Source of the DNA: Streptomyces sp. TLI_053
Lineage (GTDB): Bacteria > Actinomycetota > Actinomycetes > Streptomycetales > Streptomycetaceae
Length of the DNA: 64,000 bases
Reading direction: 5' to 3'
NCBI RefSeq assembly: GCF_900105395.1
Contig: NZ_LT629775.1
Coordinates: 3,990,001-4,054,000, forward strand
The notes beneath the pieces are model-generated. The model was given only the letters and a program-made list of their open reading frames with translations, was not told the DNA's origin and made no database searches. Position 1 is the stretch's first letter, and every line of letters starts with the position of its first letter. Shown here one piece after another: positions 60,980 through 64,000 of the stretch. The position numbers and the translations under genes are program-made.

Positions 60980-61341
60980 GCCGCGACCTCGGTCTTGCGC
61001 GGGCGGCCGCGGGGCCGCTTGCGGGCCACGACGACACCCTGGACGAAGAGCTCGCCACCCCAGACGCCCCACGGCTCGCGGCGCTCGACCGCACCGGTGA
61101 GACACGCGTCCTTGACCGGGCAGGTGCCGCAGAGGGACTTCGCGTACTCGACGTCGGCGGGCGTCTCGGCGAAGAAGACCTCGGGGTCGAAGGCGCGGCA
61201 CGGGATGGGGAGACCGAGCTGCTCGGCCTGGTCGATCGAGGTGAACTGCATGGGGAGAACCTCCGGGGGGTCGGCCTGGTCGGCCTTGATCTGGCTTGTC
61301 GGCGGTACGGACGGGGTGGGCGGTGTGATGACCGTGGACAC
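60976..61341 (-). CDS. wblC: WhiB-family antibiotic-resistance activator (WblC/WhiB7)
   Basis: 121 residues. Four Fe-S ligands: Cys in IPCRAF (about 48) and in SLCGTCPVKDAC (about 70, 73, 79). The GVWGGE turn that contacts the vegetative sigma factor follows, then the AT-hook RPRGRPRK at the C-terminus, which distinguishes WhiB7/WblC from other Wbl proteins. It activates resistance genes in response to translation-targeting antibiotics. GTG 61341 has GAGGAAG nine bases upstream. A long leader with an ORF and attenuator hairpin lies upstream; uvrD2 is next, as in mycobacteria. Confidence 0.93.
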   Translation of the reverse strand: MSTVITPPTPSVPPTSQIKADQADPPEVLPMQFTSIDQAEQLGLPIPCRAFDPEVFFAETPADVEYAKSLCGTCPVKDACLTGAVERREPWGVWGGELFVQGVVVARKRPRGRPRKTEVAA

Positions 61342-61437
61342 TGTGTGCGTCTTCCTCGTCTTCTCAGTGGGTCCGGCTCAGCTGACTGGTGGGGCTGGGC
61401 CGGAGGCCCCGGAGGGCCTGGGTGGTCTTGCGTACCG

Positions 61438-61486
61438 GACAAAACAGAAGGGCCGCGGATCCCGGTGTGACGGGGTTCCGCGGCCC
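61438..61486 (-). promoter_or_regulatory. Attenuator (conditional terminator) in the wblC leader
   Basis: On the minus strand a 14/15-bp hairpin (arms 61486-61472 and 61464-61450) is followed by TTCTGTTTTGT (61449-61439), a true U-tract, which other hairpins in this window lack. It lies between the leader ORF stop (61510) and the wblC start (61341), as expected for a transcription attenuator like that of whiB7. Confidence 0.85.
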
Positions 61487-61509
61487 TGGAGGCGCCGACC
61501 TGAGGTTGC

Positions 61510-61986
61510 TCAGGTTCGTTCTCTCCAGGGTTCAGGCCCGCGGAAGGCCCGCATCCGGACGGCCGTGGCGTCCGTAAAGACGGCCATGGCCTGCTTGATC
61601 TGCTGCTCGTTCTGCTTCTGGGCGTTTCCGGCACCGATGACCTGCGCATAGCCGCCATGCATGGCGGCGGCTACGGCCGCCTTCGGTGCCTGGGTCGGTC
61701 GCTCGTCACGCGGGGAGCGCGACGCATCGACCGAGGCCCAGTCACGGGACAGACCAGTCTCGACACGGGTGCCGTCGAAGCTGCCGCCCTCATTGCCATT
61801 GCTGCCGAGGCCAGTGTGTCCAAGACCACTGACAACGGAGGCGGCGAAGACGGGAGCGACTGCGACACGGGTGGCGTCGAGACCCAGACCGGTTCCGCAC
61901 AGCTCGGCGGTGATCCGCAGGCTGGCGGCACGCAGGGAGGCAGCGTCGACGGTCTGGCCAGTCACTTTGGTGTTCATGATGTCCAC
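61510..61986 (-). CDS. 158-codon leader ORF upstream of wblC
   Basis: A continuous frame from GTG 61986 with a very strong site (GAGGAGG eight to nine bases upstream); ATG 61977 is also possible. Codon third positions are mostly G/C but less strictly than in neighbours, and the product (Ala/Thr/Gly-rich, no recognised domain) looks unlike a conserved enzyme. The stop is 24 bases before the attenuator hairpin, so its translation could set whether the hairpin forms. It may be a regulatory upstream ORF, a real small protein, or both. Confidence 0.6.
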   Translation of the reverse strand: MDIMNTKVTGQTVDAASLRAASLRITAELCGTGLGLDATRVAVAPVFAASVVSGLGHTGLGSNGNEGGSFDGTRVETGLSRDWASVDASRSPRDERPTQAPKAAVAAAMHGGYAQVIGAGNAQKQNEQQIKQAMAVFTDATAVRMRAFRGPEPWRERT

Positions 61987-62132
61987 TGTCTTCGCCTCCT
62001 CTCGGCGTCTCGCGGAGCCTGGTCTCCCGGGCTCCGAACTGTTCGGATGTCTGTCTCGGTGAAGCTGGTGGGGCAGGGGGGCACAGCGACAGGTTTCACC
62101 CCGTGCGACCGCGTCCCCTTGACCGCTCCGGC

Positions 62133-62171
62133 AGGCTATTGCGCTCCCGGTACGGCGCGCAAACTATTTTT
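62133..62171 (-). promoter_or_regulatory. wblC leader promoter with AT-rich upstream element
   Basis: On the minus strand AAAAATAGTT (62171-62162) abuts TTGCGC (-35, 62162-62157), then 18 bases and TAGCCT (-10, 62138-62133). WhiB7/WblC-activated promoters are known to carry an AT-rich tract just upstream of the -35, so this fits autoregulation. The leader would be about 785 nt. Confidence 0.72.
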
Positions 62172-62236
62172 CCGGCGAGTTTCCCGACGGTCTCCTCGGC
62201 GCTCCCCGGCGCCGGCTGTGATCGCCCCGGACCGGC

Positions 62237-64000
62237 TCAGGCCGGTTCGTCCGACCGACCGTCCATGACGTCCGCCGGATCCCCCTCGGGCTCCTCCCCC
62301 GCACACAACGAGAGCACGGCCGCCCCGTATTTGTCCAGCTTCATGGCCCCGACCCCGGAGATCGAGGCCAGCTCCTGGCGGTTGGCGGGGACGTCCTCGG
62401 CGATGGCCATCAGGGTGGCGTCGGTGAAGACGACGTAGGCGGGCGCGCCCTGTTCCCTGGCCTGGGCGGCACGCCACTCGCGCAGCCGCTCGTAGAGCGC
62501 CTCGTCCATGGTCGAGGGGCAGGTCTCGCAGCGGCGGAGCTTGCGCTCGACGGCCTCGGTGAGGACGCGCTCGCAGACCCGGCAGGTGACCGGGCCGCGG
62601 ACCCGGCGCCCGGCGGAGCGCTCGCCGCCCTCGGCCCCGCCGCGTCCGCCGCGGCTCGCGGGGCGACTGCCGGGGGCGCTGGAGCCGGGCCGCAGCCCGT
62701 CCAGGAAGCGGGTGGGCTTGCGGGAGGCCCGGCCGCCCGGGGAGCGGGAGAGCGCCCAGGAGAGGGTGAGGTGCTTGCGGGCACGGGTGACGCCGACGTA
62801 GAGGAGGCGGCGCTCCTCCTCGACCTGCTCGTCCGTCTTGGCGTAGATGATCGGCATGGTGCCCTCGGTGAGGCCGACGAGGAAGACGGCGTCCCACTCG
62901 AGGCCCTTGGCGGCGTGCAGGGAGGCCAGGGTGACGCCCTCGACCGCGGGGGCGTGCTGGGCGGCGGCGCGGGCGTCGAGTTCGGCGACGTAGGCGGCGA
63001 GGTCGGTGGTCAGGCCCTCGGCCGCGCGGCCCCGCTCGAACTCCTCGGCCAGCCGGACCAGGGCGGCGAGGGACTCCCAGCGGTCCCGGACCGCGCCGGA
63101 ACCGGCGGGGGGTTCGGGGGTGAAGCCGCGGGCGGCGAGGACGGCTCGGACCTGCCCCGCGAGGTCGGGGGCGCCGTCGGTGACGGGGTCGGAACCGGCC
63201 CGGGCCGCGCCGCGGAGCAGGACGCCGGCGTCCCGGACCTCGGGGCGTTCGAAGAACCGCTCGGCGCCCTTGAGCTGGTAGGGGACGGCGAGGTCGGAGA
63301 GGGCCTGCTCGTAGACCTCGGACTGGCCGTTGGTGCGGAACAGGACGGCGATCTCGCTGGCGCGCACCCCGGCGGCGATGAGGTCCTTGATCCGCCGGGC
63401 GGTCGTCTCGGCCTCGGTGGGCTCGTCCTCGTACTCGGTGTAGAGGGGCTCGGGGCCGGCCTCGCGCTGGGAGACGAGTTCGAGGCGGTGACGGGCGGCC
63501 TCGCCCCGGGCCTGGGCGAGCAGCCCGTTGGCGAGGTGGACCACCTGGGGGGTGGAGCGGTAGTCGCGGACCAGCTTGACGACGGTGGCCTCGGGGTGGC
63601 GGGCGCGGAAGCCGAGCAGGTAGTCCGGGGTGGCGCCGGTGAAGGAGTAGATGGTCTGGCTGGCGTCGCCGACGACGCAGAGGCTGGTGCCGCCGCCGGG
63701 GCCGGTCCACTGGTCCAGGAGGCGCTGCTGGAGCGGGGAGACGTCCTGGTACTCGTCGACGGTGAAGTGCCGGTACTGGGCGCGGACCTGGTCGGCGATG
63801 TCCGGCCGGTCCTCCAGGATGGCGGCGGTGAGCAGCAGCACGTCCTCGAAGTCGATGTTGCCGCGGCGGCTCTTGGTCTCCTCGTAGACGCGGTAGACCT
63901 GGGCGGTCTCGGCGGGGTCGCGGGGGGCGTCGCGGCCGGACTTGGCGACGGCGGCGGGGTAGTCGTCCGGGCCGGTCTGGGTGACCTTGGCCCATTCGAT
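62237..64000 (-). CDS. uvrD2: UvrD2-type ATP-dependent DNA helicase, C-terminal part
   Basis: 588 codons in the window; the frame stays open to the right edge, so the N-terminus with Walker A is outside. SF1A motifs in order: VDEYQDVSP (II), QTIYSFTGA (III), RDYRSTPQV (IV), TLASLHAAKGLEWDAVFLVG (V) and LYVGVTRARKHL (VI). A four-Cys zinc element (CRVCERVL, then CETC) and a C-terminal HRDC domain (ELASISGVGAMKLDKYG) follow, the layout of UvrD2. Adjacency to wblC matches the whiB7-uvrD2 neighbourhood of mycobacteria. Confidence 0.92.
   Translation of the reverse strand: MEWAKVTQTGPDDYPAAVAKSGRDAPRDPAETAQVYRVYEETKSRRGNIDFEDVLLLTAAILEDRPDIADQVRAQYRHFTVDEYQDVSPLQQRLLDQWTGPGGGTSLCVVGDASQTIYSFTGATPDYLLGFRARHPEATVVKLVRDYRSTPQVVHLANGLLAQARGEAARHRLELVSQREAGPEPLYTEYEDEPTEAETTARRIKDLIAAGVRASEIAVLFRTNGQSEVYEQALSDLAVPYQLKGAERFFERPEVRDAGVLLRGAARAGSDPVTDGAPDLAGQVRAVLAARGFTPEPPAGSGAVRDRWESLAALVRLAEEFERGRAAEGLTTDLAAYVAELDARAAAQHAPAVEGVTLASLHAAKGLEWDAVFLVGLTEGTMPIIYAKTDEQVEEERRLLYVGVTRARKHLTLSWALSRSPGGRASRKPTRFLDGLRPGSSAPGSRPASRGGRGGAEGGERSAGRRVRGPVTCRVCERVLTEAVERKLRRCETCPSTMDEALYERLREWRAAQAREQGAPAYVVFTDATLMAIAEDVPANRQELASISGVGAMKLDKYGAAVLSLCAGEEPEGDPADVMDGRSDEPA

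Noticed and set aside
1..64000. CRISPR arrays, insertion sequences, prophage or integrase genes
   Set aside because: No regularly spaced direct repeats with unique spacers and no transposase, integrase or phage structural frame were found.

Overview
The window is high-GC actinobacterial chromosome, and gene content and order point to Streptomycetaceae (Streptomyces or Kitasatospora). It carries the das chitobiose-uptake operon with dasR, class Ia nrdAB behind a cobalamin riboswitch, sigR-rsrA, and wblC next to a uvrD2-type helicase. From memory these appear in the same order in S. coelicolor (about SCO5235 down to SCO5188), so most of the window looks like conserved core chromosome. GT-AG-like oddities are absent; coding density is high, with many GTG starts, one TTG start, translational overlaps of the GTGA/ATGA type and strong GC hairpin terminators.

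Layout. (1) 0-8 kb: aminosugar uptake. dasA-dasB-dasC-dasD run leftward from a divergent promoter shared with dasR; two DasR operators (dre) lie between them. A second solute-binding lipoprotein with its own dre lies downstream, followed by the first codons of a SIS-domain protein. (2) 8-14 kb: DUF3311/sodium-solute symporter pair, histidine phosphatase, GlxA-type regulator, small membrane protein, GNAT acetyltransferase, DUF2510 membrane protein. (3) 14.4-19.3 kb: a processive GT2 glycosyltransferase coupled to a GH26 enzyme and followed by a secreted GH12 plus ricin-lectin enzyme, a candidate surface-glycan locus. (4) 19.3-23.2 kb: nrdAB with two NrdR boxes and a B12 riboswitch. (5) 23.2-27.4 kb: an accessory patch of lower GC with an XRE/DUF397 pair, an RsbW-like ATPase, small unknown proteins, two Cys4 mini-proteins and a second XRE regulator. 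(6) 27.5-34 kb: def, a TPR protein, a canonical HD-GYP protein coupled to a degenerate HD protein, then rsrA and sigR with a sigmaR-type promoter.

(7) 34-45 kb: alpha/beta hydrolase, SRAP protein, membrane metallopeptidase, aroA-rsgA, SMR transporter, hisN, a repeat-rich intergenic region, catalase with a divergent Fur-family regulator and an operator placed between the catalase -35 and -10, a Sel1-repeat protein, and initiator tRNA. (8) 45-57 kb: UPF0182 protein, PPA1309 protein, YlbL-type PDZ/Lon-like protease, moaE, an SDR protein, a zinc-metalloprotease-family protein with a coupled NUDIX gene, a YgjP-type metallopeptidase and a lone ThiF/TOMM-type protein beside two inverted DnaA boxes. 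(9) 57-64 kb: Tat-exported BBE-type flavoprotein, ABC1/AarF kinase, a coiled-coil gene coupled to wblC, a long wblC leader with a 158-codon ORF and a U-tract attenuator hairpin, and the 3' part of a uvrD2 helicase gene.

The strongest points for follow-up are the wblC leader architecture, the orphan DasR-controlled binding protein, the glycan synthase/hydrolase cluster, several unassigned perfect palindromes in promoter regions, and the orphan ThiF-like protein.
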